From: Persephonella sp.
GTDB taxonomy: Bacteria; Aquificota; Aquificia; Aquificales; Hydrogenothermaceae
Reading direction: 5' to 3'
Length of the DNA stretch: 37,842 nucleotides
Assembly (NCBI GenBank): GCA_003978485.1
Contig: QNZF01000029.1
Coordinates: forward strand, 1 to 37,842
Shown one piece after another: positions 1 to 9,418 of the stretch; the stretch's first letter is position 1; every line of letters starts with the position of its first letter. The translations under genes were made by a program, and so were the position numbers. The notes beneath the pieces were generated by a model, which saw only the letters and a list, made by a program, of their open reading frames with translations, was not told the DNA's origin and did not search any database.

Positions 1-480
1 GCAGATTACATAGTAAAAAAACCTGTAATGTTAGGTTTTGTATCAGGTGGTCAACCAACAAATAAAACAACTTTTGAAAAGTTTAAAGAAAACTTTAAAA
101 GTATATTTATAGATACTGGTAAGTATGTGTTAATAGGTTTACTAATTGCCTCTGTTATATCTGTTTTAATTCCTCCTAGTTTTATTACAGAAGTAGCTAA
201 TTGGCATCTCTCATATGTGTTAATAGCTATTATATCTATTCCACTTTATATGTCAGCAGGAGAAGAAATACCTATCGGTAAATCTTTACTAGATTTAGGT
301 TTAACAGAGGGTCAGGTTTTAACTTTTATGTTCGCAGCATCTGGCATCTGTATACCTACAATTAGTGCAACACTTAAATTTTTTCCTAAAAAATTAGTCT
401 ATTACTACAGTCTTTTATGGCTTATAGGCTCTGTTTTAGCTGGTGTAATTTACGATTTAATTTTCACTCGTATTCTTTAA
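1..480 (+). CDS. Permease C-terminal part (DUF318/SO_0444-like metal or metalloid permease), truncated by window start
   Basis: Frame is open from base 1 (ADYIVKKPVMLGF...). Multiple hydrophobic segments; 'PLYMSAGEEIPIGKSLLDLGL...G' resembles the permease family motif. Confidence 0.65.
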   Translation, partial: ADYIVKKPVMLGFVSGGQPTNKTTFEKFKENFKSIFIDTGKYVLIGLLIASVISVLIPPSFITEVANWHLSYVLIAIISIPLYMSAGEEIPIGKSLLDLGLTEGQVLTFMFAASGICIPTISATLKFFPKKLVYYYSLLWLIGSVLAGVIYDLIFTRIL

Positions 481-682
481 TTTCTTTTAGATAGCCTTTA
501 TCATTACTTAAATTTTTTGCGAGTTTTTCCATTTTTTTATGGATTTTTTCTCTCTTTATTTTTTCTCCATACTCAAAAACTGCTTCTTTAATTATTTGAG
601 ACTTTGATTTACCTAACTTTTTACTTAGACTATTTAAATATTCAAAAAATTCTTCTTCCGTTTTTAATATTATAGTTTTCAT
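464..682 (-). CDS. Ribbon-helix-helix (CopG/MetJ-like) DNA-binding protein, possible antitoxin
   Basis: 72 aa; N-terminal beta strand (MKTIILKT) followed by a helix-turn-helix-like 'LGKSKSQIIKEAVFEYGEKI'. Overlaps the end of the permease convergently. Confidence 0.6.
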   Translation of the reverse strand: MKTIILKTEEEFFEYLNSLSKKLGKSKSQIIKEAVFEYGEKIKREKIHKKMEKLAKNLSNDKGYLKEIKEYE

Positions 683-809
683 TGGCTTATTCCCTAAAAA
701 TTCAATTATCCATTACTTAAAATATAAACATTTGAGTTTTTGTATGCAATTTTTACCCAAGGTTTTAAAATAATATTATAAAAACTTACTGGCAACACAA
801 GGTATTAAC

Positions 810-1511
810 TTGTTTAACAGATATAACGTCCCAAAGGAATTTATTGAGAAATTAAAAAAGGAGCAGATAGAGTTAGCTAAAAAGTTAAATCTTAAAGATA
901 TTAAATCTATCAATGAGTATCGTTATATAGCAGGTGTTGACACCACTTTTTTAGATATATGGAGTAATCCTACAACTGCCATATCATCAATAGTTGTGGT
1001 TGATATAAAGAACAAGTTTAAGGTTATAGAAAAAGTGTTTGCTGAAAAGGTTATAGACTTTCCATATATACCTACATTTTTAGCTTATAGAGAACTACCT
1101 GTAATATTGGAAGCGTATAGAAAGTTAAAATCTAAACCTGATATTTTTATAATTGATGGTATGGGTATTATTCATCCCAGAAAAATGGGTATAGCATCAC
1201 ATTTTGGAGTTATTACAAACAGTATATCGGTAGGTTGTGGTAAATCAAAACTTCTAGGAGATTTTAAAGAACCTCCAAATAAAAGATTTGCCTACAATCC
1301 TGTTTACATAGATAATGAATTAAGGGGTTATGTTGTAAGAAGTAGGGTGAATTCTAAGCCTATATTTATATCCCCCGGTAATAATATATCAATAAAAACT
1401 GCATTAAATATAACATTACTCTCAATTACTAAATACAGATTACCTGAACCTGTTAGATTAGCTCATAACTATTTACAGGAGTATAGAAAAAATCTTTTAG
1501 GGAAAAAATAA
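810..1511 (+). CDS. nfi: Endonuclease V (deoxyinosine 3' endonuclease)
   Basis: TTG start. Motifs 'GVDTTF', 'PYIPTFLAYRELP', 'DGMGIIHPRKMGIASHFGV' characteristic of EndoV. Confidence 0.9.
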   Translation: MFNRYNVPKEFIEKLKKEQIELAKKLNLKDIKSINEYRYIAGVDTTFLDIWSNPTTAISSIVVVDIKNKFKVIEKVFAEKVIDFPYIPTFLAYRELPVILEAYRKLKSKPDIFIIDGMGIIHPRKMGIASHFGVITNSISVGCGKSKLLGDFKEPPNKRFAYNPVYIDNELRGYVVRSRVNSKPIFISPGNNISIKTALNITLLSITKYRLPEPVRLAHNYLQEYRKNLLGKK

Positions 1512-1534
1512 AACTGCCCCAAGCTGTGGGGCAG
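1500..1534 (-). terminator. Rho-independent terminator of glnA, overlapping the end of nfi
   Basis: CTGCCCCA-agctg-TGGGGCAG stem (1514-1534). On the minus strand it is followed by TTTTATTTTTTCC. Confidence 0.85.
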
Positions 1535-1545
1535 GTAGAATATAC

Positions 1546-2973
1546 TTAAATGTCGTAGTATAACTCAAACTCTTTTGGATGTGGAACTAATCTTATTGCG
1601 TCAACTTCTTCCTGCTTAGTTTCAATCCACATATTAATAAAGTCTTCGTCCATTACTCCACCTTTTAATAGGAAGTCCATATCTTCTTTCAATGCGTCTA
1701 TAGCTTCCTGTAAAGATGCTGGCATAGATGGAACGTTTGCCAACTCTTCAGGTGGTAATGCGTAAATATCTTTATCTAGTGGTTCACCCGGATGTATTTT
1801 GTTTTCTATACCGTCTATAGCCGCCATTAATAACGCTACAAACGCTAAATATGGGTTAGATGATGCATCTGGAAATCTACATTCTATTCTTTTAGCCTTT
1901 GGAGATTGTGAACCCATAGGTATTCTTATAGCTGCCGACCTGTTTCTTGCAGAGTAAGCTAATTTAACTGGTGCTTCAAAACCGGGTACCAATCTGTGGT
2001 AAGAGTTAGTAGTTGGATTTGTAAATGCCGCTATAGCTTTTCCGTGCTTAATAATACCTCCTATAGCATATAAAGCTATTTCTGATAATCCTGCGTATTG
2101 GTCTCCTGCAAATTGGTTTTCTCCATCTTTCCATATTGAGAAGTGTGTATGCATTCCTGAACCGTTATCACCTGCAATTGGCTTAGGTAAGAAAGTTACG
2201 AATTTACCGTGTCTGTATCCAACATTTTTTAAGACATATTTATATTTTAATACGTTATCACCAGTTGTTATTAAATCTGAAAATCTAAAGTTTATCTCTC
2301 CCTGTCCAGCTGTTCCAACTTCGTGGTGTTCCCTTTCTACTGTTATTCCAACTTCTTCAAGAGTTTTTACCATTTCCATTCTGATAGCTGCCATCTTATC
2401 TAAAGGTGGCACTGGGAAATAACCTCTTTTATAAGGTGTTTTATAACCTAGATTAGGCATTTCTTCTCTGCCTGTGTTCCACCAACCTTCTATACTGTCT
2501 ATCTCGTAGTAAGATATGTTTGGGCCATTCATAAATTTAATATCATCAAATATGAAGAATTCTGCTTCTGGTCCAAAGTAAGCTATATCTCCAATTCCTG
2601 TTGATTTTAAAAACTCAATAGCCTTTTTAGCTATTTGTCTAGGGTCTCTGTTGTAAGGCTCTTTAGTTATAGGGTCAACAACATCACAAACTAAAGATAT
2701 TGTAGGTTCTTCTATGAATGGGTCTATAAATGCAGATTTTGGGTCAGGTATCAATAACATATCAGACTCGTTAATTCCCTTCCATCCTCTTATTGATGAA
2801 CCGTCAAAAGGAACTCCTTCTTCAAAAGTTTCCTTTGAGAATTCATGAGCAGGGACTGTTAAGTGTTGCCACTGTCCAAATGGGTCGGAGAATTTTAAAT
2901 CTACAAAGGCTATACCTTTTTCAGAAATAACCCTCATAACATCATCAGGTGTTTGACACTGTATCATAGCCAT
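1546..2973 (-). CDS. glnA: Glutamine synthetase type I
   Basis: 475 aa; 'FDGSSIRGW', 'FGPEAEFFIFDD', 'NGSGMHTHFS', 'NPTTNSYHRLVPGFEAP' signatures. RBS aggaggt upstream. Confidence 0.97.
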   Translation of the reverse strand: MAMIQCQTPDDVMRVISEKGIAFVDLKFSDPFGQWQHLTVPAHEFSKETFEEGVPFDGSSIRGWKGINESDMLLIPDPKSAFIDPFIEEPTISLVCDVVDPITKEPYNRDPRQIAKKAIEFLKSTGIGDIAYFGPEAEFFIFDDIKFMNGPNISYYEIDSIEGWWNTGREEMPNLGYKTPYKRGYFPVPPLDKMAAIRMEMVKTLEEVGITVEREHHEVGTAGQGEINFRFSDLITTGDNVLKYKYVLKNVGYRHGKFVTFLPKPIAGDNGSGMHTHFSIWKDGENQFAGDQYAGLSEIALYAIGGIIKHGKAIAAFTNPTTNSYHRLVPGFEAPVKLAYSARNRSAAIRIPMGSQSPKAKRIECRFPDASSNPYLAFVALLMAAIDGIENKIHPGEPLDKDIYALPPEELANVPSMPASLQEAIDALKEDMDFLLKGGVMDEDFINMWIETKQEEVDAIRLVPHPKEFELYYDI

Positions 2974-3000
2974 TAGCTAACCTCCTTTTATTTATTAAAA

Positions 3001-3015
3001 ATTAACAAAATTGTT
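3001..3015. promoter_or_regulatory. Dyad TTAACAAAATTGTT upstream of glnA (putative operator)
   Basis: Inverted repeat AACAA-AA-TTGTT. The same motif recurs upstream of glnB (3407-3418, 3542-3553, 3563-3576). Confidence 0.4.
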
Positions 3016-3018
3016 CTC

Positions 3019-3372
<354 letters not shown>

Positions 3373-3406
3373 TCAAATCCTATTATATTATAACTTTTTG
3401 TTTATT

Positions 3407-3577
3407 TTAACAAAATTGACCATTTATTTGAAGGTAAGCTAATTCTTATTAAAATTTTTTAAAATTATATTAAATATGTTCTATTTATGATTAAAAAATA
3501 ATAAACATTGGTTAAATTTTTTCTCCAAAATTGTAAATATGTTAACAAAGTTGAAATTTAATTTAACAAAATTGTTA
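3407..3577. promoter_or_regulatory. Cluster of TTAACAAAATTG-type repeats in the glnB upstream region
   Basis: Copies at 3407-3418, 3542-3553 (one mismatch, AAG) and 3563-3576 (TTAACAAAATTGTTA). Confidence 0.4.
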
Positions 3578-3583
3578 TTATTT

Positions 3584-4027
3584 TTATAAATCCTTTGAAT
3601 TAATTATAAATGTAACTGGTCCATCGTTTTCTATAAAAACTTTCATATCTGCTCCAAAAATACCCGTTTCAACTGGGACATACTTTTTTAACTCTTCTAC
3701 AAACTTCAGGTATAACTCTTTAGCTTTTTTTGGTTCTTCTGCATTTTCAAAGGAAGGTCTCCTACCTTTTTTAACATTTCCTGCAAGTGTAAATTGGGAT
3801 ATAACTAAAGCCTTTCCCTCTATATCAATTAAGGATAAATTCATTTTTCCATTTTCATCTTCAAAAATTCTTAAAAAGGGAATTTTATTTATCAACTTTT
3901 TTACATCTTCCTCTGTATCTCCCTTTACAACTCCAAGTAATATATTTATTCCTTTATCAATCTTTCCTACTACCTTATTATCAACTTCAACATAAGATTT
4001 ATTAACTCTCTGTATTACAGCTATCAT
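3584..4027 (-). CDS. dtd: D-aminoacyl-tRNA deacylase
   Basis: 147 aa; '[17 protein letters not shown]', '[20 protein letters not shown]', '[20 protein letters not shown]' DTD signatures. Confidence 0.95.
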   Translation of the reverse strand: MIAVIQRVNKSYVEVDNKVVGKIDKGINILLGVVKGDTEEDVKKLINKIPFLRIFEDENGKMNLSLIDIEGKALVISQFTLAGNVKKGRRPSFENAEEPKKAKELYLKFVEELKKYVPVETGIFGADMKVFIENDGPVTFIINSKDL

Positions 4028-4647
4028 TTGTTCCTCTCCAAATACACTTTGTCTATCCTTTTTCCATCAAATATTATTTTAAAAATCTTTAAGCTTTCTT
4101 CTTTGTCTAAATAAAGAATATTATATTTATTTTTACTAACTTTTATACAGTAAAATTTTTTGTTCGGCTTTGAATTGTCTAAAGGTTTGTCAAAGAGAAT
4201 AACTACAGATTTATTGCTTAACAAATAAATATTATTAAAATCTTTTTTTATATCTCCTTCCAAAACTAAAGCTATATCTTCTATCCTTTTTTTAGGCTTA
4301 AGGAAATCTTTAGATACTTCCATTAAATCTCTTGGTAAATCATTTAACGATTTTGAAGTTATACATTTTATACTTTCAAGTTTGTCCTTTTTATATATGT
4401 TTATACAACTACTAAATGTATTGGAAAGCATAGCTATATTTACAAATATATAATTATCTATCTCTTCATTAGTAATATTGGAAAAAGTGTTTAGGAAAAA
4501 ATCTTTTACTAAATTTTTTTCTTCACAATCAGAATTTTCACAATACTGATTTATATTAATTAATCTTATTTCTTTTAAATAAAAATCTTCTGCATAAAGT
4601 TTGTTAAAAGATATAAATAAAAGAAAGATAAAAAAGATATTTCTCAT
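4024..4647 (-). CDS. Hypothetical secreted protein
   Basis: 207 aa with an N-terminal hydrophobic signal peptide ([21 protein letters not shown]); no recognised domain. Overlaps the dtd start by 4 nt. Confidence 0.7.
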   Translation of the reverse strand: MRNIFFIFLLFISFNKLYAEDFYLKEIRLININQYCENSDCEEKNLVKDFFLNTFSNITNEEIDNYIFVNIAMLSNTFSSCINIYKKDKLESIKCITSKSLNDLPRDLMEVSKDFLKPKKRIEDIALVLEGDIKKDFNNIYLLSNKSVVILFDKPLDNSKPNKKFYCIKVSKNKYNILYLDKEESLKIFKIIFDGKRIDKVYLERNK

Positions 4648-4650
4648 ACC

Positions 4651-5223
4651 TTAATCAAACTGACCTTCCTTATAGTTAAGTTTTCTTGTTGCACTTTCTC
4701 TAGTTATGGCAACTATACCTGTTCTAGCTATATCTTTAATACCAAATGGTCTTATTAAATCTATAAAAGCTCCTATCTTCTCTGTGTTCCCTGTTATCTC
4801 TATAGTGTATGTATCAGTGTAAACATCAACTATTCTGGCTCTAAATATATCTACAAGTCTCATTATTTCGTTTCTCTCACTGTCTGTTCCTGCGTGGACT
4901 TTTATTAATGCCAACTCTCTCTCTATATGTGGTTTATTGGTTATATCCTTAACTTTTAAAGTTTCTATTAGCTTTCTTAACTGCTTTATTATCTGCTCTA
5001 TAATCCTTTCATCACCGTTAACGACTATGGTTATCCTTGCAACATTTGGCTCATTTGTTTTTCCTACAGAGAGACTTTCAATGTTATATCCTCTACCTGC
5101 AAACAGACTGGTTATTCTTGTTAAAACACCAAAGTTATGTTGAGCTCTAACTATAATTATATGTTTTCTAACCTCTGTTTTTTTCTCTTCCCTTACCTTT
5201 AAAACTTTTATTTCCTCTGCCAT
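4651..5223 (-). CDS. ilvH: Acetolactate synthase small subunit
   Basis: ACT domain 'HNFGVLTRITSLFAGRGYNIESLSVG', 'ELALIKVHA'; downstream of ilvB. Confidence 0.93.
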   Translation of the reverse strand: MAEEIKVLKVREEKKTEVRKHIIIVRAQHNFGVLTRITSLFAGRGYNIESLSVGKTNEPNVARITIVVNGDERIIEQIIKQLRKLIETLKVKDITNKPHIERELALIKVHAGTDSERNEIMRLVDIFRARIVDVYTDTYTIEITGNTEKIGAFIDLIRPFGIKDIARTGIVAITRESATRKLNYKEGQFD

Positions 5224-5246
5224 TCTCTAATAACTCCTAAATTTTT

Positions 5247-6992
5247 TTAACCTACTAAATACATTGTTTCAGCTTCTCCCTTTTGTTTAGGGCTTAAAAT
5301 CATTTCCCTATAACTTTTACCTGCAGGCACCATAGGTAAAACATTTTCTTCTTTATCAACAACAAAATCAATTAGGACAGGTTTGTCTTTGACTTTTAAA
5401 GCTTCCTGTAAGACCTGTGGAACTTCTGAAGGTTTTGTTGCTCTCAAACCTACAGCTCCGAAACTTTCTGCCAACTTAACGAAGTCTGGCTGGGTTGCTA
5501 AACAAACAGAAGAGTATCTACTGTCATAGAATAACTGTTGCCACTGTCTAACCATTCCTAAGAATGAGTTATTTATCAATGCTATTATTACAGGTATTCT
5601 GTACTGAACTGCTGTTATCAGGTCTTGAACGTTCATTATAAATGAACCATCTCCCTCTATAGCTATTACTGTTTTATCAGGTCTTCCTAACTTAGCTCCA
5701 ACTGCCGCAGGAAAACCGTATCCCATAGTACCTAATCCACCTGAGTTTAAAAACTGTCTTGGGAATTTGTATTTATAGAACATTGCCGCCCACATCTGAT
5801 GTTGTCCCACACCTGCAGTTATAATTGCATCCCCATTAGTTACTCTGTGTATCTCTTCTATAACATATTGTGGTTTGATTATCTTGTCAGATTTGTTGTA
5901 AGTTAAAGGATGTTTTTCCTTCCATTTTTCAATCTGTTTTATCCATTGTTCCCTTAACTTAACCCACTCTATAGGCTTTTTCTTTAACTCTTTTATTAAC
6001 TTTTGTAAAACTAATTTAACATCACCAACTATAGGAACATCTACAGTAATATTTTTACTTATAGATGCAGGGTCTATATCTATATGTATAATTTTTGCCT
6101 CAGGTGCAAACTCCTGTATTTTTCCGGTAACTCTGTCGTCAAATCTTGAACCAACAGCAATTAAAAGGTCTGAATGGTAAACAGCCATATTTGCGTAGTA
6201 AGTGCCGTGCATTCCTAACATATGTAAAGCTAAAGGATGGCTTTCGTCAAAAATTCCCTTTGCCATATTCGTAGTTGTTATAGGAATTCGTGTTAACTCA
6301 ACTAACTCTCTTATCTCTTTATCTGCACCTGATATAACGGCTCCACCACCTACGTATAAAACAGGTCTTTTAGCCTTCCTAATTAATTCTGCCGCCTTTT
6401 TTATCTGGGAAGGATTTCCTTCGTAATGTGGTTTATATCCCGGTAAAGATGCTTCAACATCCCTTTCTGTAGGCATTTTATAATCGTAAACTTGCTGGGT
6501 TATATCCTTTGGTATATCAACTAACACAGGTCCCGGTCTTCCTGTTCTAGCTATATAAAAGGCTTGTCTAAGTATTAAAGCTAAATCCTTTATATCTGTG
6601 ACTAAAAAATTATGTTTAGTTATAGGTCTGGTTATTCCGACAACATCTGCCTCTTGGAAAGCGTCTGTCCCTATATAGCTCGTGGGGACTTGTCCTGTAA
6701 TAGCCACCATAGGCACAGAGTCCATATATGCGGTAGCTATACCTGTTACTAAATTTGTAGCTCCCGGTCCTGAAGTTGCCAAAACAACCCCAACCTTTCC
6801 TGTAGCTCTTGCATAACCATCTGCCATATGTGATGCCGCCTGTTCGTGTCTAGCAAGGATATTTCTTAAAGGTGCGTTAAAAAGGGCATCATAAACTTCC
6901 ATTATTGCTCCACCGGGAAGACCGAAAACGGTGTCCACTCCCTCTTCAAGTAAAACATCTATTACTATATCTGCTCCTCTTTTTTTAGGCAT
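5247..6992 (-). CDS. ilvB: Acetolactate synthase large subunit
   Basis: 581 aa; 'GADIVIDVLLEEGVDTVFGLPGGAIMEVYDAL', ThDP motif 'GDGSFIMNVQDLITAVQYRIPVIIALINNS'. Confidence 0.96.
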   Translation of the reverse strand: MPKKRGADIVIDVLLEEGVDTVFGLPGGAIMEVYDALFNAPLRNILARHEQAASHMADGYARATGKVGVVLATSGPGATNLVTGIATAYMDSVPMVAITGQVPTSYIGTDAFQEADVVGITRPITKHNFLVTDIKDLALILRQAFYIARTGRPGPVLVDIPKDITQQVYDYKMPTERDVEASLPGYKPHYEGNPSQIKKAAELIRKAKRPVLYVGGGAVISGADKEIRELVELTRIPITTTNMAKGIFDESHPLALHMLGMHGTYYANMAVYHSDLLIAVGSRFDDRVTGKIQEFAPEAKIIHIDIDPASISKNITVDVPIVGDVKLVLQKLIKELKKKPIEWVKLREQWIKQIEKWKEKHPLTYNKSDKIIKPQYVIEEIHRVTNGDAIITAGVGQHQMWAAMFYKYKFPRQFLNSGGLGTMGYGFPAAVGAKLGRPDKTVIAIEGDGSFIMNVQDLITAVQYRIPVIIALINNSFLGMVRQWQQLFYDSRYSSVCLATQPDFVKLAESFGAVGLRATKPSEVPQVLQEALKVKDKPVLIDFVVDKEENVLPMVPAGKSYREMILSPKQKGEAETMYLVG

Positions 6993-7086
6993 TTTAATAA
7001 ACCTCTTAAAGTATTATTTAAAAATTAAAATTATTAATTACAGTTGGGAAATTATTATACGATTTATCATAATTAAACTAACATTT

Positions 7087-8001
7087 TTAACTGAATATTG
7101 CTTCTACAAATGCTTTAGCATCAAAAGGTTGTAAATCCTCAATACCTTCCCCCACTCCTATAAATTTAACAGGTATTTTTAACTCTTTACATATAGGAAT
7201 TATCGCTCCTCCTTTAGCTGTTCCATCAAGTTTTGTTATAACTATTCCTGTTATATCTGTCGCCTCTTTAAAAGTTTTAGCCTGATTTATAGAGTTCTGT
7301 CCAATAGTTCCATCTAATACGAGTATAGTTTCTACAGGTTGGTTAGGTGCAAGTTTTTTTATAGTCCTTTTTATTTTCTGTAATTCTTTAATTAAATGTT
7401 CCTTCGTATGTAATCTACCTGCTGTATCTATTAAAACTACATCTTCCCCCCTAGCTTGTGCAGATTTTACCGCGTCAAATACAACAGCCGAAGGGTCTGC
7501 ACCTTCTGAATGTTTAACTATTCTACTTCCTGACCTTCTTGCCCATTCTTCCAGTTGGTCAATTGCTGCAGCTCTGAAGGTATCTGCAGCTGCTAAAACA
7601 ACAGATTTACCGTCTTCTTTTAGCTGTGATGCTAACTTACCTACAGTGGTAGTTTTTCCACTTCCGTTAACTCCTAAAAATAGGATTACTGCAGGTTTTT
7701 CTTTTCCTAGATTTAAATTTCCTTCACATTCTTTAAGTATATCGTATAATTTTTCCTTTAATAACTCTTTTAAGCCTTCTCCATCCTTAATTTTTCTTTT
7801 TTTACTTTCTTTTCTTAAGAAATCTATTATTTCCTCTGTTGCATTAACTCCAACATCAGCCTGTAGTAAAACCATTTCTATGTCTTCAAATAAGCTTTCA
7901 TCTATTTTTCTTCCAAATGATATTTTTGAAAAACTATCTGACAGTTGAGTTTTAGTTTTTTTCAGACCTTCTTTAAGACGTTTAAACATTGACTTGAACA
8001 T
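7087..8001 (-). CDS. ftsY: Signal recognition particle receptor FtsY
   Basis: 304 aa; SRP GTPase motifs 'GVNGSGKTTTVGKLA', 'DTFRAAAIDQL', 'DTAGRLHT', 'TKLDGTAKGG'. Confidence 0.96.
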   Translation of the reverse strand: MFKSMFKRLKEGLKKTKTQLSDSFSKISFGRKIDESLFEDIEMVLLQADVGVNATEEIIDFLRKESKKRKIKDGEGLKELLKEKLYDILKECEGNLNLGKEKPAVILFLGVNGSGKTTTVGKLASQLKEDGKSVVLAAADTFRAAAIDQLEEWARRSGSRIVKHSEGADPSAVVFDAVKSAQARGEDVVLIDTAGRLHTKEHLIKELQKIKRTIKKLAPNQPVETILVLDGTIGQNSINQAKTFKEATDITGIVITKLDGTAKGGAIIPICKELKIPVKFIGVGEGIEDLQPFDAKAFVEAIFS

Positions 8002-8154
8002 TTATATCCTAACCTCATTTTTAAAATTTTATTAATTCTTATTTTATCACTCTATTCTGTTTCAATATCTGTATATTCAATTAAATTTTGGAATTTTAGT
8101 TAATCATTTATAATTTTACTCAATAGCACTGTAGCTATACGGAAGGTTTTTAAT

Positions 8155-9273
8155 ATGGATAGATTAAGAAAGGTAAAATCTTTTATAGTTATGGATGTAC
8201 TTAAGGAAGCCCAAAAATATGATGATACTATCCATTTTGAGATAGGGGAACCTGATACAGAACCTCCACCAAAAGTATGGGAATATACTGAAAGGGCAGT
8301 TAAAGAAAAAATTAATTGTTACAGTGAAGCGTTAGGATTAACAGAATTAAGAGAAAAAATATCAAAGTTTTATTATGATAAATATAAAGTAGATGTGTCC
8401 CCTTCACGGATAGCGATAACTGTTGGGACATCAGGGGCATTTTTAGTAGCTTATATGATTTTATTAAATCAAGGTGAACGTTTGGCGTTAACTGACCCAT
8501 CGTATCCATGCTATAAGAACTTTAGTTATCTTTTAGACATAAATCCTGTTTTTATACCTATTGATAAGACAACTAACTACCAATTAACAGTCGACAAGTT
8601 GAAGGAGTACAAAGATATAAAGGCTTTACAAATTACATCTCCTTCAAATCCTATAGGAAATGTTTACGAAAAAAAAGTTTTAAAGGAGTTAATAGAGTAT
8701 TGTGATGAAAATAATATCTATTTCATATCAGACGAGATATACCACGGTTTAGTTTATGATGGCAAGGAGTATACAGCTTTGCAGTTTTCGGATAAAAGTA
8801 TAGTTATAAACGGTTTTTCCAAATACTTTAGTATGCCCGGTTTCAGATTAGGATGGATAATTCTACCTGAAGATTTAATTAGAAAAGCTGAAATAGTTTT
8901 ACAAAATGTTTTTATAGCCCCTCCTATATTAAGCCAGTATGGAGCTTTAGGTGCTTTTGATTATGAATATCTTAATAAGATTAGAAATATTTATAAAGAA
9001 AGGAGAGATTTTTTATATAAAGAGTTATCTAAAATATTCGATATAGATGTAATTCCTAAAGGTGCGTTTTATATATGGGCAAATATAGAAAGATATTCTG
9101 ATAATTCATATCAGTTTGTTAAAGATATTTTAAAAAATATACATGTTGCCATAACTCCCGGTGTTGATTTTGGAGAGAATAATACGCAGAAATATATCAG
9201 ATTTGCCTACACAAGAGATATTAATCATTTAAAAGAAGGAGTAGAAAGACTTAAAAGTTATTTGAAATGTTGA
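8155..9273 (+). CDS. Pyridoxal phosphate-dependent aminotransferase, class I/II
   Basis: 372 aa; 'ITSPSNPIGNVYEKK', 'SDEIYHGLVYDG', 'NGFSKYFSMPGFRLGW' PLP-lysine region. Confidence 0.92.
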   Translation: MDRLRKVKSFIVMDVLKEAQKYDDTIHFEIGEPDTEPPPKVWEYTERAVKEKINCYSEALGLTELREKISKFYYDKYKVDVSPSRIAITVGTSGAFLVAYMILLNQGERLALTDPSYPCYKNFSYLLDINPVFIPIDKTTNYQLTVDKLKEYKDIKALQITSPSNPIGNVYEKKVLKELIEYCDENNIYFISDEIYHGLVYDGKEYTALQFSDKSIVINGFSKYFSMPGFRLGWIILPEDLIRKAEIVLQNVFIAPPILSQYGALGAFDYEYLNKIRNIYKERRDFLYKELSKIFDIDVIPKGAFYIWANIERYSDNSYQFVKDILKNIHVAITPGVDFGENNTQKYIRFAYTRDINHLKEGVERLKSYLKC

Positions 9274-9374
9274 AAGCTTATTGTTTAATGTAAATTCTGA
9301 AAATAAATTTAGTTAATTTTTCTAATTGGCTAGATTAAAGGGTTTTAATTAAATCAGAAATTAATTTAATGAGT

Positions 9375-9418
9375 AAAAAAAAGAAAAAAAAGAGAAAAAA
9401 GGCATATATTTAACCTTT
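9375..9418 (-). terminator. Probable intrinsic terminator of the aldolase gene (weak stem plus long U-tract)
   Basis: Minus strand: AAAAGG-ttaaatatatg-CCTTTT followed by TTCTCTTTTTTTTCTTTTTTTT; the stem overlaps the aldolase stop codon. Confidence 0.5.
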
